This document shows positions 1 to 9,949 of a stretch of DNA of 64,000 bases, in pieces. The notes under the pieces are model-generated. The model did not search any database, was not told where the DNA came from, and saw only the letters and a program-made list of their open reading frames with translations. The position numbers were made by a program, and so were the translations under genes. Source of the stretch: Dactylorhiza incarnata. Its lineage: Eukaryota > Streptophyta > Magnoliopsida > Asparagales > Orchidaceae. Positions within the stretch are counted from its first letter, which is position 1, and each line of letters begins with the position of its first letter. The stretch covers positions 3,309,001 to 3,373,000 of the forward strand of contig JAWHQI010000229.1 of assembly GCA_033032865.1 (NCBI GenBank). Direction: 5' to 3'.

Positions 1-377
1 ATGACGGGTCCAAGAATTTGAAAGTAGGGTTCCAAAAGCTCAAGTTCAGGTGCCAATCCAAGTACCCCTAAGGTACTATTTATAGGAAAACCAAAGAGAG
101 GGGAGGAGTCTTATTTATACCCCACACAGCTAAGCGACCGGCGACATTGAGGCGACCTCGCTTGGAAATAAGCGAGTATCACCTATGGTCGCCCACCTCT
201 TGGCGAGTATCAGGGCTACTCACACGAGTTTACCCATACTCACCCAGGCCTTCTTCTGCTCCTGCTGGTTGAGCTGTCTTGTGTCTTGAACTGCTGGCCT
301 CTGTGTTGACCCTTTGACCTTGACTTCTGTCTACGTGGCTTTGAATGGGCCTACCATCGGAGAATAAGGGTTGTACA
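1..377 (-). repeat. 3' LTR of the Tat element (partial)
   Basis: This matches 11499-11905 closely. In element orientation the LTR starts at 377 with TGTACAACCC and runs left past the window edge. It contains several copies of GCGAGTAT. It lacks a 31-bp internal duplication that the right-hand LTR has. No target duplication can be checked because the outer end is not in the window. Confidence 0.9.
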
Positions 378-395
378 CAATCCCCGCTCTTTCAC
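378..395 (-). other. Polypurine tract of the Tat element
   Basis: Read on the minus strand, the bases just before the LTR start are a purine-rich stretch ending AAAGAGCGGGGATTG, directly against TGTACA. This is where plus-strand DNA priming by RNase H would be expected. The position supports the LTR boundary at 377. Confidence 0.6.
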
Positions 396-502
396 GAGTA
401 ACGTAGTTACTCGAAAAGAATCATCCAACCTTTATTCGACGAGTTGTCATGCTGTCGAGTATTGGTCGATAGTCGGCATCTCGCTGGCCGACGCCCTGAC
501 TC

Positions 503-510
503 TATATATA
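503..510 (+). promoter_or_regulatory. TATA box for antisense gene A
   Basis: A TATATATA motif sits 48 bp before the ATG at 558 and is followed by a GA-rich stretch. The spacing fits a plant core promoter with a start site about 30 bp downstream. It reads opposite to the retrotransposon's own transcription. Confidence 0.5.
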
Positions 511-557
511 GAGGGGGAGGGGTCTCTGATGGCACGACTTTTCTGACCTCGCTCAAG

Positions 558-2122
558 ATGTCGCGTAGTGTTGCCGAGGAAGCTTCTGCTGATATGGCCG
601 ACCTCCTGGGCTTGCTGGCGCCTCTTCGGACTCCTGCTCGCGCAGACGCCGAGCTTGAGGACTTCCTCGCCTCCAGAAAGAGGAAGCGTCTTGATAAGAA
701 GAAGAAGAAGAAAAAGAAAACTGTCGCTGCGGAGGATGTCGTCGATTCTTTAGTCAGCCATCGTCAGCAAGTGCTCGACGATCAAGATCTCTCTCACGAG
801 GGTGACTCACCCGCTCCTGATCCTCCTGCGCCAAATGTCGCTCCGGAGGCGAGTATGACCGGGGCTTCGACTCAGGCTCAATCGGATGCCGCCCCTGCGC
901 GAGGTGAGAGTCACCTATTCGCCACCTTTGGATCAGCTCGCTAAATTGTCTATGCTAGCGGGGTTCTGATGCTCTTTCTACTATTCGCAGATTTGCCGAC
1001 CATTAATGCTCGGGAGGAGCCTTTGGCCATACCCCCTTTGTGATCATCTCCGATGATATCGCCTGGAGCTGGGGAGGGGTCTCGCGGTAGTCGCTCAGTG
1101 CGGATCCTTCATAGCTCTTTGTCGGAGAAGCGACCTATGAGCGAGCAGAGGGCTCCCTTAGCGAGCAACGCGCCTCCACCGTCACCACCTTTACAACAAC
1201 CGGATCTGGCGAGCAGCTGCCCGCGGGTGGGCTTCCGCCACCTCCTCCATTGCCGCCTCCTGTCGACGTCCCAGGCGATCATCGCCCTTTATCTTCTATG
1301 GCTCCTTCAACCCATCCGGAAGAGTCCTCGCGCCGAGGGGGGGTTGGGGGGTCTTCGGGTTTCTTTGCCCCAAGAGGGGAGGGCGACCAGTGGATGGTCG
1401 CGGTCGTGGGAATGCGCCTCCCAGCAGGGAGCAGACCGGCGGGAATCACCCTGCCCGGCGAGGTGCTGGTCACCATAGCGCCTCCCCACATCAAGGAAGG
1501 GGCTCTCCTCGTCGGCGATCTCGTAGTCCTCCTCGTGGTGCGAGGAATGAAGCTCATCGGCCTGGTAACTTAGTTGCGGCTTTGTCGAGTTTGCTGTGTC
1601 TGTCTTTTGATACTCGCCACTAAAGCCTTCATCTCCCTTGTCTTTTTTACAGCTCGCGCTCAAACTCCCGTGGGAGCTTTGATCGACGGAGTCGGGCTTC
1701 CTTCTCGCGAGTACCAGGAGAGGGCTACTCGCGCCATCCTGAATCTGGAGGCGAAGATAGAGCGCTTGGCGATCAGCGACCCCCATCGTCGTCTGACCGA
1801 GTTGGAGGTGCGGGTATCCCGGCTGGAAGAGTTCGATACTCGGCTGGCTGGTGCGGAATCTCGTCTTCAGACTGTCAGCGACTTGGAGCGCCGGGTCGCT
1901 AGGATCGAGCATCGCCAGCAGCTGCACCACGACGAGCTAGTGGGGATGCGCGCGAGCATGGGCTCGGTCGGGCGGCTGGCGAGGATCAAGGATCAACTGC
2001 GGCAGGGCGATGACGCAATGACCCTGGCCTTCGAGCATTTCAAGCGAGCTCGCAGCATGGGCTGGGTTAGGCGACATCCGCAACCTCCCGATGCACGGGC
2101 GAATCTCCAAGGCCCTCCTTAG
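558..2122 (+). pseudogene. Antisense gene A of the Tat element (basic N-terminus, coiled-coil C-terminus), broken
   Basis: No enzyme family is recognised. The N-terminal part (558-903) encodes an acidic and hydrophobic start, then a strong nuclear-localisation-like run (RKRKR, then eight lysines). A splice donor GAG|GTGAGAG lies at 903/904 and a matching acceptor TTCGCAG ends at 990. The middle, about 1150-1564, is proline and arginine rich. The last part, 1653-2122, follows an acceptor TTTTTTACAG and encodes a heptad-rich coiled coil (LTELEVRVSRLEEFD and following). Exon phases do not join cleanly and there are stops after 1040, so I read it as a decayed spliced gene. It lies on the strand opposite to gag-pol between integrase and 3' LTR, where Tat elements carry extra ORFs of unknown function. 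The start at 558 follows the TATA box at 503. Confidence 0.5.
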
Positions 2123-2596
2123 ATTCTGCTTTCTTTTTCTTTGTAGTCGCGAGGCCGCCACTTGGCGAGTGTTTGTAATTTGAATATTTATTCATGTAAT
2201 ATATATTTTGGCGAGTATTCAAATCTCGCCTTTCATTTCTTGCTTGCTTGTTTGTGATGCCTGAGTTTTTTCTATCTTTCTTTTATTTCTGCGAGTGATG
2301 GTTGAATGTCGCGTCTATTTGGCGAGCTTCCTTGTATTCTGATGCAGGTACTCACGCGCTGAAGGCCGGTGATTTGGCACGCGCTGTGGATTTGGCGATT
2401 TTTCTTAATACTCGTCACCCCTTATTCGTACTCGTGGCGGCGTCGCCGACAAGCCATGTATCCTCGACTTCTATAAATAGGGGGGTACGTATTAATTACG
2501 CTTTTGGCGATCTTCCTTCATTCCTAGCGAGTATCTTCTGATTGCTCCCCTGCTCGCCTTTTCTGATACTCGCTCTCCTTCTTCCCTTGCTTCAGA
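2123..2596 (+). other. Spacer between antisense genes A and B
   Basis: AT-rich stretches after the stop at 2122 (TTTGTAATTTGAATATTTATTCATGTAATATATATTTT) are plausible poly(A) signals for gene A. The right half holds the promoter of gene B. ORF 2302-2541 has no visible domain and I do not call it. Confidence 0.4.
2472..2479 (+). promoter_or_regulatory. TATA box for antisense gene B
   Basis: The sequence CTATAAATAG is a near-perfect plant TATA box, 117 bp before the ATG at 2597 and 350 bp after the end of gene A. It suggests that gene B has its own transcription start rather than being the second part of gene A. Confidence 0.6.
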
Positions 2597-4538
2597 ATGG
2601 CGGATGAGGCGGCCATCCGGCGTGCGAGTCACGCCAAGAATTTTGCGGCGACATCCTTCAAGAAGCCGGTTACTCGGCCAAAAGACTTGGAGGAGTTTTC
2701 CGAGAAGTACCTGCCGCCAGGCTATGTCGCCAGGCTTCCTCGTGATGACGAGCGACAGAACACCTTCTCGTCCACCGAGATGGTGTTCCTTATTCGCCAC
2801 TTCGAAGTCGGTTTGCGACTACCATTGTGGACAGAGTTTTGCCAGATTCTGCGCTGTTTTGGGATAGTCCCTACCCAGATCAACCCGAACGGAGTGGCGA
2901 TGATCATTGGGTTCCTTTGCTTCTTGCGAGAAGAGAGGATCGCATTTGATCTCTCCGTCTTCAGGCGGGTGTTCTACTTCAATGCGACCGACGAGGGCGT
3001 CGTCTTCCTGTGCAGTCATATTTGCTCGCTAGTCGGCACGGCGAACAAGAACCATCGCTGGGGTGAGCGACTAGTCGTCATCAGCGGCGACTTTGGAATC
3101 ATCCCGAGCTCATCCTTCCAGCCGTCAGAGAGCGCCTTCGTCGTTCCTTATTTGGAGGAGAGTAGGGAGAAGCTACTCGAAAGCTTCCGGAATCACCGCC
3201 TGGATGTGGTCTTCTGGAGGAGGCGAGTAGATGAACTCACCGAGGTGTTCCCGGGCGAAGGTAGCCTTCCGAGTGAGTATCGGTTATACTCGTCTCTTCG
3301 TTTTCAGCAGGCGACTAATCTTCTTCTTTCCTGTCTTTTTGCAGCTACTCGCTCTTTGCTGAGCGAGCCTCTCCCAGTGGAGGCGAAGGTGGCGACTTCC
3401 TCCCGAGGGGGCGCGGGGAACTCGGCGCGCGAGGTCGGGGGTTCCTCCCCGATTGACTTTGTCGCCGGGAGGTGATGAGCCGATGACCGCCGTAGATGAG
3501 GTCGGGCCTTCTAAGAAGCGGAAGAGCAAGGCCAAGTCCCAGGAACCTGTGAGGAAGAGGAAGGAAGTCGGGAGGAGGAACCTGAATGCGAAGGCGGATC
3601 CCTCGGAGGCTGGCGAGCCTCACAGTCACCCACTCTTCAACGAAGGCATTTGTGGCGAGGATGGTTATAGTCCCCCCCCCCCCCTGGTGTCCTGGGCGGA
3701 GCGCGCCCACGAGGTGACCCTGAGCACCAATCTCCCCTCCTGGTCGGAGGATTGGGAAGATAGCGGCGAGGCATTCGATGTGATGTTCGCGCTAAATGGT
3801 CGCGCAGATGCTGAGGCCCTGCAAGAGGTATCGGCCGAGTATCTGGCTTATCAGACCTCGCGCTCGTACCTGCGAGCCGCTGAGCTCGGCCATGCGATGG
3901 CGAGGCAGCTGCTTGAATATGAGCAGATGATCAAGATGCAGAGCAAGAAGCTCATCTCCTTGGGGCTAGAGGCCGCTAAGTGTAAAGATTATGAGATACT
4001 CGCTTGGCGCCATTCTGGCTTCTGGGATACTCACCCTTTGTGCCGACCATTCCGCTAATCGCTTTCTTCATCTGTGCAGGCCGCCGAGATTGAAACGGCG
4101 AAGAAGATATCTCAGCTGGAGAAGGAGCTGGAGGATACTCGGCAGACCTTGGAGGCCGCCCAAGTCCGCATTGCAGAGCTAGAAACTCGACCTGCTGAGC
4201 AACAACCTTCGGAGGCGGGCCCCTCCAGGTTCGGCAAGCAAATTAGGATGCACGGCGATGAGATGTCGGACATCCGCCGAGAAATCGCGCGGGCGACCGG
4301 GAAGGTCGTCCTGAGTAGGTTGAAAGCTAAAGGTCTCTTGAAGCCGGAGGCGATGAACCTGACCGTGGTGGACCTCATCCCAGCGCTGCTCGCCGAGGAG
4401 TCCACCTCTCCCAGGCGAGTTCCTTCACCGTCTTCCACTGATGCCGAGGACGAAGACTCCGAGGACGAGGATGGCGAGGAAGACGTCGACGTGGATGAAG
4501 AGGATGAGGACGATGATGAAGGCGATGATGATGCATAG
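2597..4538 (+). pseudogene. Antisense gene B of the Tat element: putative gypsy-type transposon protein
   Basis: A protein of about 590 residues in several pieces. Residues about 20-190 (EKYLPPGYVARLP ... FGIVPTQINPNG ... FYFNATDEGVVFL) resemble the plant domain known as putative gypsy type transposon (PF04195, from memory), found in extra ORFs of Tat elements; its function is not known. A 72-nt intron (3273-3344, GA|GTGAGT ... TTTTTGCAG) keeps the frame. The frame changes near 3453-3475, probably a lesion. The next part has a basic NLS-like patch (KKRKSKAK ... RKRKE) and helical sequence to about 3979. A second intron ends at 4079 (CTGTGCAG), and 4080-4538 encodes a coiled coil and a tail of almost pure Asp/Glu. 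Basic patch, coiled coil and acidic tail suggest a nuclear protein, which is inference. A poly(A)-like region follows at 4560-4620. Confidence 0.65.
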
Positions 4539-4789
4539 TCGTCGGGGCCCTTTTTTGATGGCTTAAAGATGTATAGCATTTTTGAACATGTAATCATGAA
4601 AGTAATGAATACAGATTTTTTGCTCTCCTTTTGTTATCGCTCTTGCTTCTTTGTTGGTATGCCGAGTAGGCTCTTAGGCTCGAGGCGAGGTTGAGTGCTC
4701 GCGAGGCTCCTAGGCACGGGCGAGATTGGATGCTGCGGACGACGATCATATTTTACTCGCACGCTAGCTGCTCGCTCGTTTGTGCTTGC

Positions 4790-4875
4790 GCCCATGTGCT
4801 CGCACCTATATACACGTACCTGCACACTCGCACATGCATATCCGTATCTGCATACTCGCACCTGCATACTCGCCT
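4790..4875 (+). repeat. Short tandem repeat with CATACTCGCACCTG units
   Basis: Degenerate 13-20 bp units built on CTCGCAC and CTGCATACTCGC repeat through this stretch. Open frames on both strands here have no domain and seem to reflect only the repeat. The same ACTCGC word recurs through the rest of the element. Confidence 0.6.
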
Positions 4876-4968
4876 TTTTCAAAAATCCTTGGTGGAGTTG
4901 ATTTGTGAAGAGCACTCGGAGAGGATCCTAGGGGACAAATGCTCCCAAAGCCTTCTCTTGTACCACTA

Positions 4969-5258
4969 TGTTGATGCTGATGAAGAGATCGACAAGCAGG
5001 GAATGACAGTCGGGGAGGTCCGAGGGGACATACCATCCCGAGGTCTCCATCCTACCGTGATGTTGATTTTTCATGAAGAGATCGACAAGTAGGGAATGAC
5101 AGTCGGGGAGGTCCGAGGGAACATACCATCCCGAGGTCTCCATCCTACTGTGATGTTGATGCTGATGAAGAGATCGACAAGTAGGGAATGACAGTCGGGG
5201 AGGTCCGAGGGGACATACCATCCCGAGGTCTCCATCCTACTGTGATGTTGATGTTGAT
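4969..5258. repeat. 93-bp tandem repeat, about three copies
   Basis: The unit containing GATCGACAAG, GAATGACAGTCGGGGAGG and CCATCCCGAGGTCTCCATCC starts at 4987, 5080 and 5172, a period of 92-93 bp. Copies differ at only a few positions. It lies in the non-pol region before the 3' LTR, a place where Tat-type elements are known to breed satellite repeats. A minus-strand frame reads through because 93 is divisible by three. Confidence 0.92.
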
Positions 5259-5805
5259 GCGATGAAATCTTTCCTGATATACTCGATAATCAGAGGGGAT
5301 TAAGCACACCAACTCAAATGATCGGATGAAATAATCGGAAATGAAATGCTATGCTACGAGCTTTCGGCTCTCGAGGGCCTACGACGCCTTTATTCAAGGG
5401 TCCCCTGATGGGTTAAGTCGATCATCCTTTTGTTGAGTTGGGAGGTCGGCGTCCAGACTTCTTCCTGATAATCTCCCCAGTCGGATGAGAGATGCGGTCG
5501 GAGGGTATCTGCGGCCAACGTGCAAGGGGGGAGTTGATCTCGACCGTCAGTGCAGAGGCTTGGTCTTAAGAGAACGCACTACCGAGACACCGTCCCATCA
5601 TCCGTTCTGGCTTTTACGAGAATCAAGTCGGAGGCCTGTTTCCCAACCTAGCGTGGAGATCGGCTTCACCTGCTTTCCTTCCTTTCTTTTTAAAGATTTT
5701 TTGTCGTGATATAAGTAAGAACCTCTTGTTATCCCATGTTTCAGGGAGGTGAGGAATTTATTTATGAACAATAAATTTACAGGAGAGGGATATGCACGTT
5801 CCTGT
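5259..5805. other. Non-coding spacer of the Tat element
   Basis: No domain, repeat or promoter that I can support. It separates the 93-bp repeat from the integrase stop. ORF 5485-5709 shows no family resemblance. Confidence 0.4.
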
Positions 5806-6663
5806 TTAGGGATAAAACCTTTTCAGGTCGTCGCCGCTCCAGGTGTTCCCAAACAGTTCCCATTCGTGGTTCTGCAGGCGATATCCTCCTGTTGTATGCG
5901 GTTCGTGGACGAAGAAAGGCCCCTCCCAATTTGGGTTGAGCTTTCCAACGATTGCTGCCCTTCCTGCCGCGTCTACTTTCATTAGGACGAGATCACCTGC
6001 TTGGAAATGCCTGAGGCGAACGTGCTTGTTGAAGTGTTTTTCCATTCGGCGCTTGATCTCCTCCTGTCGAGTTGAGGCCAAATCTCGGAGTTCTTCAATG
6101 TAGTCGAGGGATAGCTTCTGAGCTTCCTCATTCTTCAGCCGCCACTCTTCGTCTCCGTCTTCGGCCGCGATCACTCTTGGACTTCTGACCTCGAACTCTA
6201 CTGGAATGAGAGCTTCGGACCCGCGAGAGAGTTTGAACGGGGTTTCCCCTGTGGCTGAGCTAGGAGTGGTCCTCAAAGCCCACAAAACCGAGGGGAGCTG
6301 CTCCGCCCAATTACCTCTTAGGTTCTAGACTTTCTTCTTTAGGAGGTTGATGATCAGCTTGTTGGCGGTCTCCACTTGCCCGTTGCTCCTTGGATGATGC
6401 ACTGAAGTGAATCGGAGATCAGTTCCGAGTTGCCTGCAAAAATCTTCCAGCTCCGAGCTGGCAAATTGGGGACCGTTGTCGGTGACGATGGCGAGAGGGA
6501 TCCCGAATCTGCAGACGATTTCTCCCCAGATGAAGTTCTTCACGACCTGAGAGGTGGTCTTGGCCAGAGCTTTGGCCTCGATCCACTTGGAGAAGTAGTC
6601 GATCATGACGAGAACGAACTTCCTCTGGCCACTGGCTGCTGGAAATGGACCTATCAAGTCCAT
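5806..6663 (-). pseudogene. Integrase core and C-terminus of the Tat element (one nonsense codon)
   Basis: Integrase joins retroelement cDNA to chromosomal DNA. The core 6325-6663 has the DDE triad in context: D of IDYFSKWIEA, D of TDNGPQF, E of NGQVETANK. A TAG at 6325 interrupts the frame after LLKKKV, and the same frame continues at 6285 with the gypsy C-terminal pattern (LWALRTTPSSATGETPF ... GDLVLMKVD ... NWEGPF). The N-terminal zinc-binding part is in another frame to the right, about 6700-6850, which implies a frameshift. No chromodomain follows, as expected for Tat. Confidence 0.9.
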
Positions 6664-6812
6664 TCCCCAGATAGCGAACGACTATGGGGCGGTGATTGAG
6701 CGAAGTTGCTGGGTCGGCTGTAACTGAAGGGGGGCGAACAGCTGGCACTTCTGACACTTCTTCGAGAATACCTCCGCATCCTTACGGATAGTAGGTCAGA
6801 AGTAACCATGTC

Positions 6813-8681
6813 TTAGGATCCTCTGTTCCAAAGTGCGAGTCCCAGAATGACTTCCGCACTTTCCCGAGTGGATCTCCTCCAAGACTCGAGGTACTGCGTC
6901 TTTAGAGACACATCTAGCCAGGGGGCCGAGATGGTCTTGCGATATAGCTCCCCGTCCTGCAATAGGTAATATGTTGTTTTGTATCGAAACTTTCTTTGGT
7001 CCCCGTCATCCGCAGGGAACTGTCCGGTGGATAGGAATGCTACGAACAGATCCATCCATGAGGGGCGCTTCTCGATCTCCATCATCTCCCCTTCTTCGAT
7101 GGATGGTCGAAATAATTCCGTGATAGTTCCTCCGGCCCTTGGCCCATACTTGGCTAAACGGTCCGCTGCCGAGTTCTCCTCCCTCGGTACATGTTCGACG
7201 AAGAAGGATTGAAAGCCTCCAATCAATCCTTTTACTTTGACTAGATACCTCTGCAGGATGGTGTCGCGTACTTTGAACTCTCCCCGAATCTGCGACGCGA
7301 CCACCATTGAATCAGTGAAGGCCCTGATATCTTGAATGTCCAGCTCTTGCGCGCGACGCAAGCCTGCAACTATGGCTTCGTACTCCGCTTGATTGTTTGT
7401 GACGGGGAAGAGGATCTCGACTGCTTGCTCGATCCTAGTTCCCTGTGGGCTGACTAGCACGATGCCTACTCCCACAGAGCTCTTGCCCAAAGCTCCGTCC
7501 ACGAACATCTTCCAAGGAACGGGATTAAAGGCTTCCTCTCCCGGCTCTGCTTCTACCGAGAAGTCGACTAAAAAATCCGCTACCGTCTGTGCTTTGATCG
7601 CCACCCGGGGCGAGAAGGAAATGTCGAACTCGCTGAGTTCTATCGACCATTTCGCCAGCCTTCCTGAATGCTCCACCCCTTCTAAGATACTTCGGAGGGG
7701 ATGACCAGTCAAGACCCAGATGGAGTGAGCCTGAAAATAAGGCCGGAGCTTCCGCGCCGATACCACCAAGGCGAAGGCAAGCTTCTCTAGGATTGGATAT
7801 CTCAACTTCGCCTTCTTCAGCACCTGGCTAACATAATAGATGGAGAGCTGCTTCTTTCCTTCTTCTCGGACTAGCATTGAACTCACTGCTTCCACCCCTA
7901 CTCCCAGGTAGATGAGTAGGTCTTCGCCTTCCTTCGGGCTTTGAAGGAGAGGTGTCTGGGTCAACTGCTCCTTCAGCCTACCGAACGCCTTCTCGCACTC
8001 TTCGGACCATTCGAAGTCCTCGCTCTTCCGAAGCGTTTTGAAGAATGGAGATCACTTCTCTCCTGACTTTGACAGAAAGCGGCTAAGACCCGCCAGCCTT
8101 CCCGTCAACCTTTGGACTTCTTTCATTGTCTTTGGCGAGGTCATCTCCAGGATTGCCTTAACCTTGTCAGGGTTCGGCTCTACCCCTTCCGGGGTGATGA
8201 GATGCCCCAGAAACTTTTCCCTTCCCGCTCTGAACACACACTTTGCCGGATTGAGCCTCATCTTGAACTTCCTCAGCGTTGTGAAGGTCTCCACCAGATC
8301 AGCTACATGCTCCCGGACGCTCTTGCTTTTGATTAAGAGGTCGTCCACGTACACTTCCAGATTCCTCCCCTTCTGCTCCTTGAAGACATGGTCCATCATC
8401 TGCTGGTAAGTCGCCCCTACGTTCTTTAACCCGAAAGACATTATCTTGTAGCTGTAGCAGCCATCATCAGTGATGAAGGAGACATCACGGCAGTCGGGGG
8501 GATACATTCGGATCTGGTGGTATCTTGAAAATGCATCGAGAAAGCTCATCACAGAAAAACCGACGGCTGAATCAACCAACGCGTCGATTCGAGGCAAGGG
8601 ATAACAATCCTTCGGGCAGCTTTTATTCATCAAAGAAAAATCGACACACATTCTCCAGCTGCCCCCAGCCTTTTTTACCAT
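6813..8681 (-). pseudogene. Reverse transcriptase, RNase H and archaeal-type RNase H of the Tat element
   Basis: The RT part (8681-8052) copies RNA into cDNA and has the catalytic YVDD box near 8345 and the MSFGLKNVGATYQ motif. An in-frame TGA at 8052 ends it, and the frame resumes with the connection and RT-linked RNase H (7964 to about 7560: QSPKEGEDLLIYLGV ... KLRYPILEKLAFALV). A second RNase H follows, about 7510-7130, with FVDGA, NNQAEYEA and FTDSMVV supplying the acidic residues. That extra archaeal-type RNase H defines the Tat group. The frame stops at 6813. Confidence 0.92.
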
Positions 8682-8696
8682 TACAACATTCGAGAC

Positions 8697-9494
8697 TCAG
8701 CCTGGGTACTGGATCTCTGACACAAAGCCTGCTTCAAGCAGCTTCTTCACCTCCTCGCGGATGGGTACGGCCAACATGATGGCACTTGACGTCTTCTTCT
8801 GGCGGACGGGCTTTGTCGAGGGGTCGAGATCGAGGCGATGACAGGCAACCTCAGGATCGATCCCTGGCATCTCAGCGGCACTCCAGGCAAAGACGTCGAC
8901 GTTCTCTTGCAGACACACCGCCATATCCATCTTTTTGCTGGTCTTCAGCGATCCTCCAATCTTCAGCAACCCAGATACTCCTGCCTCGGAGAGTACCTCG
9001 ATTTCTTCCACCTCTTCAGATGCTTCCAGTCTGGGCGTGCTCCCCAGCATTCTTTCAAACTCCTCTGCGTCGGCCATCCAGCTAATGGTACTGACCGCGC
9101 TGAGGTAGTACTCGCGGGCGGCTCTTGGATCGCTCATGATCCTCACCTGGACATCCCCTTGACAATACTTTAAGCACTGATGGTAAGAAGATGGAACGGC
9201 CTTGAAGGTGTTGAGAAGTGGCCTTCCGAAGATAGCCTTACAACAGCTCGGGGCGTCGACGATGACGAAGCGGCACTTGAGATGGGTGCCACCGAGTGTT
9301 ACAAGGAGATCTACTCCTCCTTCCACATCCTTCTTCTCTCTTGAGAAGCCAAAGAGGGGACCATCCGACGCCCGGACTCTTTCTGCTCCGACGCCCAGCC
9401 CATCGAACGTCTCCTTGAAGACGACGTTCACGGAGCTACCGCTATCGATAAGAATCCGATCAACGGTGAAGTTCTCTATTGCTGTATGGATCAC
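8697..9494 (-). pseudogene. Aspartic protease and RT N-terminus of the Tat element
   Basis: The protease cuts the Gag-Pol polyprotein. The active-site triplet is in RILIDSGSSVNVVF near 9450, followed by the flap region and AIFGRPLLN. A linker leads to the start of RT (DVFAWSAAEMPGIDP, then KKLLEAGFVSEIQYPG). The frame ends at a TGA at 8697 where related elements have tryptophan, and RT continues in the same frame at 8681. So protease and RT were one open frame. Confidence 0.88.
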
Positions 9495-9529
9495 GAGGGC
9501 ATCATGGAAGGGATTCTCATTCCCTCCTA

Positions 9530-9949
9530 TTAGAAGGTGATTTCCTCCAATGGGGGCGGTGCCTGCGAGGTCGAAGCGACACTCCTTCGATAAATCTGAT
9601 GGAGGCTACCCTTACGGGAAGCTCCTAGCTCTGCTCCCCCGTGGATCACCCCTACTCCTCTGCCTCCCGGGGCGAGGTCTCCTCGACCTCCATGGTTAAT
9701 CCGATCTTTATTCCTCCTTCGAGCGACGGCTTGCACCGCCGGCGGCTCGACAGTGGCTTCTATCCTCCGTTGCTCTCCTCCTGCTTCCCATGCTGCCAAC
9801 CTCCTCCTGGCTTCCCAAAAATCTGGGCAAGCCATCGTCCCGTGCCCCTCCACCTGATGCAGATCACAATAGAGGGGGATCTCCTCCGCCTGCGGCCACC
9901 TCTGCCGATTCTTTCGACCTTGCCGGTTGCCGCGCCGGGCAACCGTCAT
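9530..9949 (-). CDS. Gag C-terminal zinc-knuckle segment of the Tat element
   Basis: The segment is basic and contains CDLHQVEGHGTMAC, a C-x3-H-x4-GH-x4-C arrangement like the variant nucleocapsid knuckle of Tat elements. Such knuckles bind the element's RNA. It overlaps the gag end by four bases in another frame, so either a programmed shift or an old frameshift separates it from gag; in relatives this part is usually continuous with gag. Confidence 0.7.
   Translation of the reverse strand: MTVARRGNRQGRKNRQRWPQAEEIPLYCDLHQVEGHGTMACPDFWEARRRLAAWEAGGEQRRIEATVEPPAVQAVARRRNKDRINHGGRGDLAPGGRGVGVIHGGAELGASRKGSLHQIYRRSVASTSQAPPPLEEITF

Noticed and set aside
4112..4597. Minus-strand poly-Ser ORF
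   Set aside because: Mirror of the Asp/Glu-rich tail of antisense gene B.
4928..5221. Minus-strand ORF with a 31-residue repeat
   Set aside because: It is the 93-bp tandem repeat read in frame; no domain, no start context, and all frames through the repeat behave alike.
4969..5258. CRISPR-like array
   Set aside because: Units are contiguous with no distinct spacers, and the DNA is plant nuclear.
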